Origin: Xanthomonas arboricola pv. populi
GTDB taxonomy: Bacteria; Pseudomonadota; Gammaproteobacteria; Xanthomonadales; Xanthomonadaceae
Reading direction: 5' to 3'
DNA length: 64,000 bases
Assembly (NCBI RefSeq): GCF_002939945.1
Contig: NZ_MDEB01000005.1
Span: 227,494 to 291,493, forward strand
Of this stretch, positions 37,833 through 45,458 are shown one piece after another (the stretch's first letter is position 1; every line of letters starts with the position of its first letter). The notes under the pieces are model-generated. The model did not search any database and was not told the DNA's origin. It saw nothing but the letters and a program-made list of their open reading frames with translations. Both the position numbers and the translations under genes were made by a program.

Positions 37833-38372
37833 TCAGGCGGCAGCGGTTTCCTGCGCAGCCAGGGCCTGCTGGTAGGCCTTGAACGTTGCCTCGTTATAGG
37901 CCACCAGCACGATGTGCTTGGGCACCTTGTGCGAGCGCTGCCAGTCGCGGGTTTCGGTCACGGCGATGCGCGCGGCCTGGTACAGCGGATAGCCATAGAT
38001 GCCGCAGCTGATCGCCGGGAACGCGATCGAATGCAGCATCATCTGCTCGGCCAGTTTCAACGACTGCCAGTAGCAGTTGGCCAGTTGTTCCGGCTCGTTG
38101 TGCTTGCCGTCGCGCCAGACCGGGCCGACGGTATGAAAGACATGCCGCGCCTTGAGATCGAAACCGTCGGTGATGCGGATTTCGCCGGTGGGGCAACGCA
38201 CGCCCGGACGCACCTGCGGCAATGCCTCGCAGGCCTGCAGCAGGCGCGGGCCGGCAGCGCGGTGGATGGCGCCATCCACGCCGCCACCGCCCAGCAATGA
38301 TTCGTTGGCGGCGTTGACGATGACGTCAACGTCGAGTTCGGTGATGTCGCCTTGCCAGACTTCGATCTTCAT
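37833..38372 (-). CDS. Macrodomain protein (O-acetyl-ADP-ribose deacetylase-like)
   Basis: A 179-residue single macrodomain. [35 protein letters not shown] carries the ADP-ribose loop and the conserved Asn20/Asp33 pair of MacroD/YmdB-type hydrolases. [10 protein letters not shown] and [12 protein letters not shown] are the second binding loop. The protein should remove the acetyl group from O-acetyl-ADP-ribose or mono-ADP-ribose from proteins. It is alone, convergent with fbaB, and starts with ATG at 38372. Confidence 0.93.
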   Translation of the reverse strand: MKIEVWQGDITELDVDVIVNAANESLLGGGGVDGAIHRAAGPRLLQACEALPQVRPGVRCPTGEIRITDGFDLKARHVFHTVGPVWRDGKHNEPEQLANCYWQSLKLAEQMMLHSIAFPAISCGIYGYPLYQAARIAVTETRDWQRSHKVPKHIVLVAYNEATFKAYQQALAAQETAAA

Positions 38373-38570
38373 GGCGCGATAATTATGGGATTTGCATGAG
38401 GAACGCGTGATGGGGTATGCGTTGCGGATTGGACGCGCTATCGCCCATTCATCTCACCTGCTGCGATTGCCGGGAATGGCTGTGGCGGTCGCGATACGGC
38501 AAGCGCGCAAACACGCCGATGCGATCGATCGGCTCAATCGCCGATCAGCTGTATTCCGACGATCACGGAC

Positions 38571-38777
38571 TTACAACCAGCGCCGCACGTACGCGCAGTA
38601 GGCGCTGTAGTGGCAGCCGAATTGGTTGTGCAGACGCGCTTCTTCGAACGGAATCACATACCGCTGCAGGGCCAGCCATGGCAGCGGCAGCAACACGACC
38701 GCCCATGGCAGGCCGAGCTGCAGGCACAGGCCGACATGGCTGATCACCAGTGCCAGGTACACCGGGCTGCGCGACAT
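38571..38777 (-). pseudogene. Remnant of an isoprenylcysteine carboxyl methyltransferase-like membrane protein
   Basis: A frame of 68 codons reads MSRSPVYLALVISHVGLCL and ends HNQFGCHYSAYCAYVRRWL. This matches only the C-terminal third of ICMT/phospholipid-methyltransferase-like membrane proteins (SRNPMYL...EERYL...F...Y..Y..RV.RWL). Upstream, this frame runs FVGAR and soon hits a stop (TAG about 54 bp before the ATG). A hydrophobic helix-like stretch (AACLLVVGPAIALAFFGVE) lies in another frame at about 38825-38890. The whole looks like a full gene that lost its N-terminus and acquired a frameshift. Confidence 0.6.
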
Positions 38778-38877
38778 ACGCGCACCTACGAATGCGCAGT
38801 GATCCGGACGTCTCTATGGCACCACGCGATTCCACGCCGAAGAAGGCCAGCGCGATGGCTGGACCGACCACCAGCAA

Positions 38878-38904
38878 ACAGGCCGCGCTATGGGCGCGGC
38901 CTGT
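38878..38904 (-). terminator. Terminator-like hairpin after cysK
   Basis: ACAGGCCGCGC and GCGCGGCCTGT form a perfect 11-bp stem with a 5-nt loop, 27 bp past the cysK stop on the minus strand, followed by only three T (TGTTTG). Probably ends the cysG-cysK transcript. Confidence 0.7.
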
Positions 38905-38930
38905 GCGTGCAGAACCAACCATGTGATCGG

Positions 38931-39890
38931 TCAGGGCAGACCGGCCAGCCAATCGTCGTCGGAGCCTTCGTTGATGTCGGCAAACAGCGGCGTGGAGAAA
39001 TAGCGCTCGCCGGTATCGGGCAGCATCGCCAGCACCACCGCGCCGGGCGCCGCGCTTTCGGCCACGCGCAAGGCGGTCGCGACAGTGGCGCCGCCGGAGA
39101 TACCGGTGAAGATGCCCTCTTCGGCGGCCAGGCGGCGCGCCACGCTGATCGCGTCGGTGTCTTCCACGCTCAGCACTTCGTGGGCGACCTCACGGTTGAG
39201 CACTTCCGGCACGAAGTCCGGGGTCCAGCCCTGGATCTTGTGCGGCTTCCAGTCCTGGCCTTGCAACAGCGCAGCGCCGGCCGGTTCGGTAGCGGTGATG
39301 CGCACTTCCGGGCGGGCCACGCGCAGCACTTCGCCCACGCCGGTGAGCGTGCCGCCGGTGCCCCAGCCGGTGACGAAATGGTCCAGCCGGTGGCCGGCGA
39401 AATCGCGCAGGATTTCGGCCGCAGTGGTATTGCGGTGGTAGGCCGGATTGGCCGGGTTGGCGAATTGGCTGGCCAGGAACCAGCCATGCTGCTCGGCCAG
39501 CTCCCTGGCCTTGCGCACCATGCCGCTGCCGCGCTCGGCCGCCGGGGTCAGGATCACCTTGGCGCCATAGGCGCGCATCAGCTTGCGGCGCTCGATGGAG
39601 AAGGTTTCCACCATGGTGGCGACGAACTTGTAGCCGCGCGCGGCGGCCACCATCGCCAGCGCCACGCCGGTGTTTCCGGAGGTGGCTTCGACAATGGTGT
39701 CGCCGGGCTTGAGCAGGCCCTTGGCTTCGGCATCGAGGATGATCGCCAGCGCCAGGCGGTCCTTGACCGAGCCGCCCGGATTGAACGACTCGACCTTGAC
39801 GTACAGGGTCACGTGCGCGGGCGCGAGGCGATGGAGCTTGACCACCGGGGTGCGGCCGATGGTGTCGAGGATGTTGTCGTACAGGGCCAT
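38931..39890 (-). CDS. cysK: Cysteine synthase (O-acetylserine sulfhydrylase)
   Basis: PLP enzyme that joins O-acetylserine and sulfide to make cysteine in the cytoplasm. In the 319-residue protein the PLP Lys43 sits in GGSVKDR. The substrate loop is EATSGNTGVALA, the phosphate loop is TGWGTGGTLTG, and the C-terminal Ser is in LPDTGERYFSTPLF. It ends the cysG-cysK operon; the ATG at 39890 is 17 bp from the cysG stop. It is the last step of the pathway whose other genes lie at 49-57 kb. Confidence 0.96.
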   Translation of the reverse strand: MALYDNILDTIGRTPVVKLHRLAPAHVTLYVKVESFNPGGSVKDRLALAIILDAEAKGLLKPGDTIVEATSGNTGVALAMVAAARGYKFVATMVETFSIERRKLMRAYGAKVILTPAAERGSGMVRKARELAEQHGWFLASQFANPANPAYHRNTTAAEILRDFAGHRLDHFVTGWGTGGTLTGVGEVLRVARPEVRITATEPAGAALLQGQDWKPHKIQGWTPDFVPEVLNREVAHEVLSVEDTDAISVARRLAAEEGIFTGISGGATVATALRVAESAAPGAVVLAMLPDTGERYFSTPLFADINEGSDDDWLAGLP

Positions 39891-39906
39891 GGGGTCTCCG
39901 TCGGAA

Positions 39907-41139
39907 TCAGGCTGCGTGGGCGAGTGTGGGCGCGTCGGGCGTTGCGATGGGTGAGTGTGGGGGCGGCTGCGCGGTCAACGGCGCTGCGCCGAACCAGTGC
40001 AGGCTGGCGGCCAGCCCGGCGACCTCGCCCAGGATCAGCAGGGCCGGGGCGCGCACGGCGTGCTGCTGCGCGGTTGCGGCCAGGCTGGCGAGCGTGCCGG
40101 TGATCACGCGTTGCTGCGGGCGCGAGCCGTTTTCCACCAGCGCGAACGGCGTGGTGGGCGCGCGGCCGGCCTGCAGCAGGCGCTGCTGGATGCCCTCCAG
40201 ACCGGCCACGCCCATGTAGAAGGCCAGGGTCTGGCGTTCCTGGCCGAGCGCCTGCCAATCCAGTGTGTCCAGCGAATCCTTGCAGTGCGCGGTGATCAGC
40301 CGCAGCGATTGCGCGTGGTCGCGATGGGTGAGCGGAATGCCGGCGTAGGCGGCGCAGGCGATCGCGGCGGTGATGCCGGGAATGACCTGGAAGCCGATGC
40401 CGTGCGCGCGCAGGAATTCCAGCTCTTCGCCGCCGCGGCCGAACACGAACGGGTCGCCGCCTTTCAGCCGCACTACGCGGCGACCGGCGCGCGCATGCTC
40501 GCGCATCAGTGCGTGGATCTGTTCCTGGCGCGTGCTGTGGCCCTGGGCGGCCTTGCCGACTTCCACACGCAGCGCGTCGCGCCGGGCCAGTTGCAGGATC
40601 TGCGGGCTGACCAGGCGATCGTAGAGCAGCACATCGGCCTGGCGCAGCGCGCGCAAGGCATGCCGGGTGAGCAGGCCGGGGTCGCCGGGGCCGGCACCGA
40701 CCAGGGTCACGCTGCCGGCGGAGAGCCGGCCGACCGCGGTGCGGGGCGCCGGGGACCGTGCAGGTGTTGCTGTCGAAACGGCGGGCGTGGCGTCGTGGGT
40801 GAGCAGGCGGCGTGCGCTGGCTGCGGCACGCAAGGCATCGTTGAGGTCGGGCGCGGTGCTGGCGGCGATGGTGAGCCAGACCGGTTGATCGGGCAGGTCC
40901 AGCCATGCCGGCTCGAACCGTCCCACCAGCCAATGCAGTCGCCCGGCCTGCGCCCAGCCGTGCAGTTGCGGGCTGAGCTCCGGCGCGCCCACTAATGGCA
41001 GTGCGCCGGCTTGCAGCAGTGCGGCGGTGGCGCGCTCGGCCTCGGCGCCGCCGCCGATCACCAGGACGGCACGGCCACGCAGGTCGGCGAGAAGCGGGAA
41101 CACAGAGGGCACGGCCAGCGCATCGAGAAGGGAGGGCAA
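39907..41139 (-). CDS. cysG: Uroporphyrin-III C-methyltransferase / truncated siroheme synthase
   Basis: Makes precorrin-2 for siroheme, the cofactor of CysI. The 410-residue protein has an N-terminal Rossmann domain ([14 protein letters not shown], about 24-36) and the SUMT methyltransferase from about 141 ([40 protein letters not shown]). In E. coli CysG about 100 residues with the dimerisation and central domain separate these parts. Here only a short Pro/Ala-rich linker remains (about 112-140). Dehydrogenase/ferrochelatase activity may be reduced or lost. The annotated start is TTG (41139); GTG at 41112 or 41103 is possible. It is divergent from cysB and upstream of cysK. Confidence 0.9.
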   Translation of the reverse strand: MPSLLDALAVPSVFPLLADLRGRAVLVIGGGAEAERATAALLQAGALPLVGAPELSPQLHGWAQAGRLHWLVGRFEPAWLDLPDQPVWLTIAASTAPDLNDALRAAASARRLLTHDATPAVSTATPARSPAPRTAVGRLSAGSVTLVGAGPGDPGLLTRHALRALRQADVLLYDRLVSPQILQLARRDALRVEVGKAAQGHSTRQEQIHALMREHARAGRRVVRLKGGDPFVFGRGGEELEFLRAHGIGFQVIPGITAAIACAAYAGIPLTHRDHAQSLRLITAHCKDSLDTLDWQALGQERQTLAFYMGVAGLEGIQQRLLQAGRAPTTPFALVENGSRPQQRVITGTLASLAATAQQHAVRAPALLILGEVAGLAASLHWFGAAPLTAQPPPHSPIATPDAPTLAHAA

Positions 41140-41275
41140 GACCGTAACGCCGGCATATAGCCGTCGGAAATGACTTCATACACCCTGAAAATAGCGTTCG
41201 GTTATAAGCTGGCCTGCAGAACTCCTCTACAGTCGAGTCCTTCGTGGCGCCTCGCGCTTTTTTGGATGTAAGCCC
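41140..41275. promoter_or_regulatory. Divergent cysG/cysB control region
   Basis: The 136 bp between the starts must hold the cysG-cysK and cysB promoters. It contains AT-rich GGTTATAAGC (about 41200-41209) near the middle. CysB binding here would be expected from known biology; I cannot define a single box. Confidence 0.5.
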
Positions 41276-42259
41276 ATGACGCTGACCCAACTCCGCTATC
41301 TGGTCGCCATCGCCGATGCCGAGCTCAACATCACGCTCGCTGCCGCGCGCGTGCATGCGACCCAGCCCGGTCTGTCCAAGCAGCTCAAGCAGCTGGAGGA
41401 CGAACTGGGTTTTCTGTTGTTCGTGCGCAAGGGGCGCAGCCTGGATGCGGTGACGCCGGCCGGCGTGGAAGTGATCGAGCGCGCGCGCTCGGTGCTGTCG
41501 GAAGCCAACAACATCCGCACCTACGCGGCCAACCAGCGCCGCGAGAGTCAGGGCCAGCTGACCCTGACCACCACCCACACCCAGGCACGCTTCGTGCTGC
41601 CGCCGGCGGTGGCGCAGATCAAGCACGCCTATCCGCAGGTGAGCGTGCATCTGCAGCAGGCCGCCGAAAGCGCGGCGCTGGATCTGCTCAGCCAGGGCGA
41701 TGCGGATATCGCGGTGGTCAGCACCGCCGGCGGCGAACCGAGCGCCGGCATCGCGGTGCCGCTGTATCGCTGGCGTCGGCTGGTGATCGTGCCGCGCGGC
41801 CATCCGCTGGATCAGGCGCGCACCGCGCCGGACATGCAGGCCTTGTCGCAGCACCCGTTGATCAGCTACGAATCCTCCACGCGGCCGGGCTCGTCGCTGC
41901 AGCGCGCGTTCGCCCAGGTCGGGCTGGAGCCGAGCATCGCGTTGACCGCGCTGGATGCGGACCTGATCAAGACCTATGTGCGTGCCGGGCTGGGCGTCGG
42001 GCTGGTGGCGGAGATGGCGGTCAGCGCCAGCGACGAGGACCTGCGCGCCTGGCCGGCACCGGCGCCGATCGCCGAGTGCATCGCCTGGGCGGTGCTGCCG
42101 CGCGACCGCGTGCTGCGCGACTACGCGTTGGATCTGGTGCACGTGCTGGCGCCGCAGATCGACAAGCGCGACCTGCGCCGCGTGCTGGACGGCAACCAGG
42201 CCCCGGCCTGGCCGCTGCCGCCGACCTGGGAATCGCTGACCCAGACCATTACCAGCTGA
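41276..42259 (+). CDS. cysB: LysR-type regulator CysB
   Basis: A 327-residue LysR-family activator of the cysteine regulon, normally responding to N-acetylserine. The N-terminal helix-turn-helix reads LTQLRYLVAIADAELNITLAAARVHATQPGLSKQLKQLEDELG. In the effector domain TTTHTQARFVLPPAV and ISYESSTRPGSSLQRAF match CysB specifically. YVRAGLGVGLVAEMAV is the distal domain. It is divergent from cysG, close to the genes it should control, and probably acts at both this region and the cysJ/cysD region at 53.6 kb. Confidence 0.95.
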   Translation: MTLTQLRYLVAIADAELNITLAAARVHATQPGLSKQLKQLEDELGFLLFVRKGRSLDAVTPAGVEVIERARSVLSEANNIRTYAANQRRESQGQLTLTTTHTQARFVLPPAVAQIKHAYPQVSVHLQQAAESAALDLLSQGDADIAVVSTAGGEPSAGIAVPLYRWRRLVIVPRGHPLDQARTAPDMQALSQHPLISYESSTRPGSSLQRAFAQVGLEPSIALTALDADLIKTYVRAGLGVGLVAEMAVSASDEDLRAWPAPAPIAECIAWAVLPRDRVLRDYALDLVHVLAPQIDKRDLRRVLDGNQAPAWPLPPTWESLTQTITS

Positions 42260-42360
42260 GCTGGCTGTCGAACACTGCAGCGCGCATCGACCACACTTGC
42301 TCACGACGTCTGCGGTGTTTGTAAGAGTGCGTCGGTCACTGAGGGGCGCTTGCAGGCGTA

Positions 42361-42420
42361 CCGGCATGGGACACGCCGCAAGTACGTCCACGTAGCAGCT
42401 GTGCAACTGCGTCATGCCGG
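42361..42420. repeat. Short dispersed repeat with inverted ends
   Basis: CCGGCATG (42361-42368) and CATGCCGG (42413-42420) are inverted ends. The 12 bases at 42378-42389 are identical to window bases 2-13. It looks like a second member of the repeat family seen at the left edge. It lies past cysB. Confidence 0.5.
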
Positions 42421-42534
42421 CGGTCAGTGTTCGGAATCGATGGCGACTGTTCGTACACTGCGATCTGCGCGGGTGTCCCGATTCTGTTGACTGCACGCGC
42501 GGTCCCCGTTCGCCACTGTGAGGCACTGCAACCG

Positions 42535-42816
42535 ATGACCGAACCACTGCGTCCGCCACTGAGCAGACTGTGGTCGCCCGATCAGGACGGCGGCATGTCG
42601 TTGCAATTGTCGGCCAGTGTCGAGGGACGTGAGCACGCAGTCCTGACGGTGCTGGCCGATTCCCAGGACGAATCGTTATGGGTGGCAGTGCAAGTGAGCG
42701 GCACCCAGGTGCAGATTCCGCTGGCGGTGCTGCGCCAGCTGTTGGAGGTGGCGGCAGAAGAGGTGCATTCGGCCGACTGGTTCGCACGCCAGGATGCGGC
42801 CGATTCCGAGGGTTGA
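42535..42816 (+). CDS. Hypothetical protein
   Basis: A 93-residue acidic protein starting MTEPLRPPLSRLWSPDQ. No signal peptide, membrane helix or recognisable domain. The middle (AVLTVLADSQDESLWVAVQVSGTQVQIPLAVLRQLLEVAAEEV) predicts strands followed by a helix, and the composition is normal for a real protein. A longer in-frame ATG at 42427 exists, but its extra residues look non-coding. Function unknown; the gene stands alone between cysB and the histidine kinase. Confidence 0.65.
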   Translation: MTEPLRPPLSRLWSPDQDGGMSLQLSASVEGREHAVLTVLADSQDESLWVAVQVSGTQVQIPLAVLRQLLEVAAEEVHSADWFARQDAADSEG

Positions 42817-43363
42817 GGCGGTCATGATGATCCGCGACAGCGCATCAGAATGCTGCGCCGCAGCGCCCGCTTGGCGCGAAAAACCATCGTGTCATCAATC
42901 GCCTGCCTAAGCGTTCGCACTGACCGGACTGCGCGCTGTCAGTGATTCTGCTTACAGGTGTCAGAGTGGCAGCGGCGGTGTGGTCTGGCCGCATCAAGTT
43001 GGGCGCTGCGCTGTCGCAAATGCTTATAGCAACCATGACGCGGCACTGTCGGACGTCTAGGGGTGGGCGGCGCTGGCCCGTCGATGCGGTACATCGCATG
43101 GCCGGTCTGTTTGTCGGTGTCGTCAAGCGGTTGCTGGCGCTGTCGCATCGGCACTGTGCGAGGCTGCGCAATGGGGCGACTGGCGTACCCGGGCCCCTGG
43201 GGGAGAACTGGCGTGCTTGGCGGCGGATCCGGGCCGGGAGCCCGGGTCCGCCTTTTTTGCGGTATCGGCCGGGCGGGAGGTGCCGGTCTGCGCAGCGCTG
43301 GCAAGCCAGCGCACTCTGCTGCGCGGGGGCGGCGGTCTGGCGCGGCGCTGCCGAGCGCCGTTG
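42817..43363. other. Long intergenic region with an orphan terminator
   Basis: About 550 bp. Frames on both strands lack protein-like composition. A strong plus-strand intrinsic terminator lies at 43222-43258, over 400 bp beyond the only upstream plus-strand gene. A weak promoter candidate (TTGGGC at 42999-43004, TTATAG at 43024-43029, 19-bp spacer) would start an RNA of about 220 nt ending there. See findings. Confidence 0.55.
43222..43258 (+). terminator. Orphan intrinsic terminator (plus strand)
   Basis: GGCGGATCCGGG (43222-43233) pairs with CCCGGGTCCGCC (43241-43252), with one G.T wobble and a 7-nt loop, followed by six T. On the minus strand there is no T run, so it does not serve the histidine kinase gene that ends at 43364. 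Confidence 0.85.
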
Positions 43364-44560
43364 TCAGGCCAGCGGGATGCGTACCGCAAAGCAAGTGCCG
43401 CCGCTCGGGCGTGGGCGCACATCCACTTCGCAACCCAGGGTCTCGGCGGTGCGGTGCACGATCCACAGACCGATGCCCAGCCCGTCGCTGCGCGGGTCGG
43501 CCTGGCGGAAGGCCTGGAACACCTGGTCGGGGTTGTCCAGGTTCAGGCCGATGCCGCTGTCGATGATTTCCACCACCGCATGGCCGGGGCGACGCCGGAC
43601 GCCGACCAGCACGCGCCCGCGTTCGGTGTACTTGACCGCATTGCCGATCAGATTGCCGAGCAAGGTGGTCAGCAGCGTGGGATGGCTGCGCACGCGTAGC
43701 GAGGTGGGCACATGGCGCAAGGCCAGGCACTTGTCGATCGCCGGTTGCCGCCACACGCCGAGCACCGCATGCAGCACATCTTCCAGCGCCAGCGGCTGCA
43801 GATCCGGCGTAACGGTCTCGCTGGCGGCCGCCAGGGTGGCCAGCTCGTCGAGGTTGCGCGCCACCAGATTGATCGCATCGCGCGCGGTGACCAGGGTCGG
43901 GATGGAATCGACATTGGCATGCCGGCGCATCTTGTCGATGGCGTAGGCGGCGGTGCGCAGAGGGGTCTTCAGGTCGTGCCCGGCGATTGCCATCAAGCGA
44001 CTGCGGTAGCGGTCGGATTCTTCGGCCACCTGCAGCGCGCGGCGCAGTTCCAGCTGCGCCATGGTCTGGCGCGCGAGTGCGCGCAGCGCATCGACCTGCT
44101 CGGTGCTGAGCTGGCGCGGCTGGCGGTCGAGCACGCAGACGGTGCCCAGCGGGAGGCCTTCGCTGGTCTTGAGTACGGCGCCGGCATAGAAATGCAGCGG
44201 CGCCTCGCCGGTCACCAGCGGATTGCGCGCGAAGCGCACATCCTCGCGCGTGTCCGGGACCACCAGCACGTCGCTATCGAGCAGCGCATGCGCGCACATC
44301 GACTTGAACAGCGGCGTTTCGCGCTCGCCCATGCCGAGCTCGCTCTTGAACCACTGACGGTCGGCATCCACCAGGCTGATCAGCGCGATCGGGGTCTGGC
44401 AGATGATCGAGGCCAGCCTGGTGATGTCCTCGAAGGCGGCCTCGCGCGGCGTATCGAGAATGCTGTAACTGCGCAGCGCCTGAAGGCGCAACGCTTCGCT
44501 CGGTGGCTTGGCAGCGCAAGGAAGGGGCTCGGCCGCTGGATCGGACAGGACGGTGCTCAT
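43364..44560 (-). CDS. GAF-domain sensor histidine kinase
   Basis: A 398-residue soluble kinase with no membrane helix. A GAF domain (about 35-170) with ILDTPREAAFEDITRLA and GTVCVLDRQPRQL precedes the dimerisation helix with the phosphorylated His195 in AGHDLKTPLRT. The ATPase domain has an N box GNLIGNAVK (302-310), a G1 box DSGIGL (334-339) and a G2 box SDGLGIGLW (358-366). It has no receiver or DNA-binding partner next to it, so it is an orphan kinase, perhaps sensing a small molecule or redox state. The start at 44560 gives MSTVLSDPAAE. Confidence 0.9.
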   Translation of the reverse strand: MSTVLSDPAAEPLPCAAKPPSEALRLQALRSYSILDTPREAAFEDITRLASIICQTPIALISLVDADRQWFKSELGMGERETPLFKSMCAHALLDSDVLVVPDTREDVRFARNPLVTGEAPLHFYAGAVLKTSEGLPLGTVCVLDRQPRQLSTEQVDALRALARQTMAQLELRRALQVAEESDRYRSRLMAIAGHDLKTPLRTAAYAIDKMRRHANVDSIPTLVTARDAINLVARNLDELATLAAASETVTPDLQPLALEDVLHAVLGVWRQPAIDKCLALRHVPTSLRVRSHPTLLTTLLGNLIGNAVKYTERGRVLVGVRRRPGHAVVEIIDSGIGLNLDNPDQVFQAFRQADPRSDGLGIGLWIVHRTAETLGCEVDVRPRPSGGTCFAVRIPLA

Positions 44561-44851
44561 GCGCGCGCAGGGAGGAGGGGTGACGTATAAGCATAGGGCA
44601 TGCAAGGGGCTGCCATGTGTGCGCTGTCACGTCCACTGCCGGAACTGTGATTGCCGACCTCGACAACGGCGGTGCGTCGACTCTTCATGACTGCGCCTGC
44701 AACTGCGCGTCGGCGAGGTTCGGGATCGGGTCGGCAGCTCCCGCCAGTGGCCATTCCGGTGGCAAGGCGACCGATGCTGGCGGGTGCGACATGCGGTCGC
44801 GCACCGGCCGCCACCATCGCCCCGCGGCATGTGGCGGCTTACACTCGCGCA

Positions 44852-45286
44852 ATGCGTTTTCTCTCTCGCCAGCATTGCCTGTACCTGCTTGCCTGTCTGG
44901 CGGTGATGCTGATGCTGGTGGCGCCGCTGATCAGCCGTTGGAGCCAGGCGCCGTCGGTCGAGCCGATGTGCATGAGCGGGCCGGCGCGGGACGCGGGCGG
45001 TTCGCTGCATGCGGGCCACCAGGCCATGCCGGCGCAGACGGCCGCGCATCAGCACGACGCCGCTGCATCGCCAGCCAAGCCGTATACCGGCGAACACGCC
45101 GGTGCGCACGGCGAAGCCTGCGATTACTGCGTGCTGGCCGCGCGCCTGCTGCCGTGGCTGGCGCTGTTGGTGTTGTGCCTGCTGCAACTGCGGCAGGCGC
45201 CAGCGCCGGTGCACTGGCAGGCACGCGCAGCATCGATGGTGCGATGGGCCGCACTCGGGGCACGTGGGCCACCGCTGCACGCGTGA
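44852..45286 (+). CDS. DUF2946 membrane protein with His/Cys-rich periplasmic loop
   Basis: A 144-residue protein with hydrophobic helices at about 10-28 and 95-113. The segment between is rich in possible metal ligands: Cys40-Met41, His53, His56, Met59, His66, His68, His82, His86 and the Cys90-x-x-Cys93 pair (CDYC). This matches DUF2946, a family of unknown function often next to TonB receptors. It is the first gene of a cassette with a TonB receptor and a PepSY protein, so metal handling in the periplasm is a fair inference. The ATG at 44852 opens the first helix; longer frames add Arg-rich noise. Confidence 0.82.
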   Translation: MRFLSRQHCLYLLACLAVMLMLVAPLISRWSQAPSVEPMCMSGPARDAGGSLHAGHQAMPAQTAAHQHDAAASPAKPYTGEHAGAHGEACDYCVLAARLLPWLALLVLCLLQLRQAPAPVHWQARAASMVRWAALGARGPPLHA

Positions 45287-45458
45287 GTCTTGGCCCCATT
45301 GCGGGCGTCCGTTGCGGTGTAGCGATTGCGTGCCCGATCTTCTGGCACGCCTGCATGCAGCTGCGTGGACGATCCGTTTTCCTGAAGTGATGCCTGTGCC
45401 CGCTGCCATGCCGCGGCGCACGGCGGTGTTGCCGTGCCGGCACGGCGAAGGGTTGGTC

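Noticed and set aside
38563-38952. A 129-codon minus-strand frame overlapping the methyltransferase remnant
   Set aside because: Mostly Arg/Ala/Pro-rich noise overlapping the cysK end; only a short hydrophobic part may be a leftover of the decayed gene.
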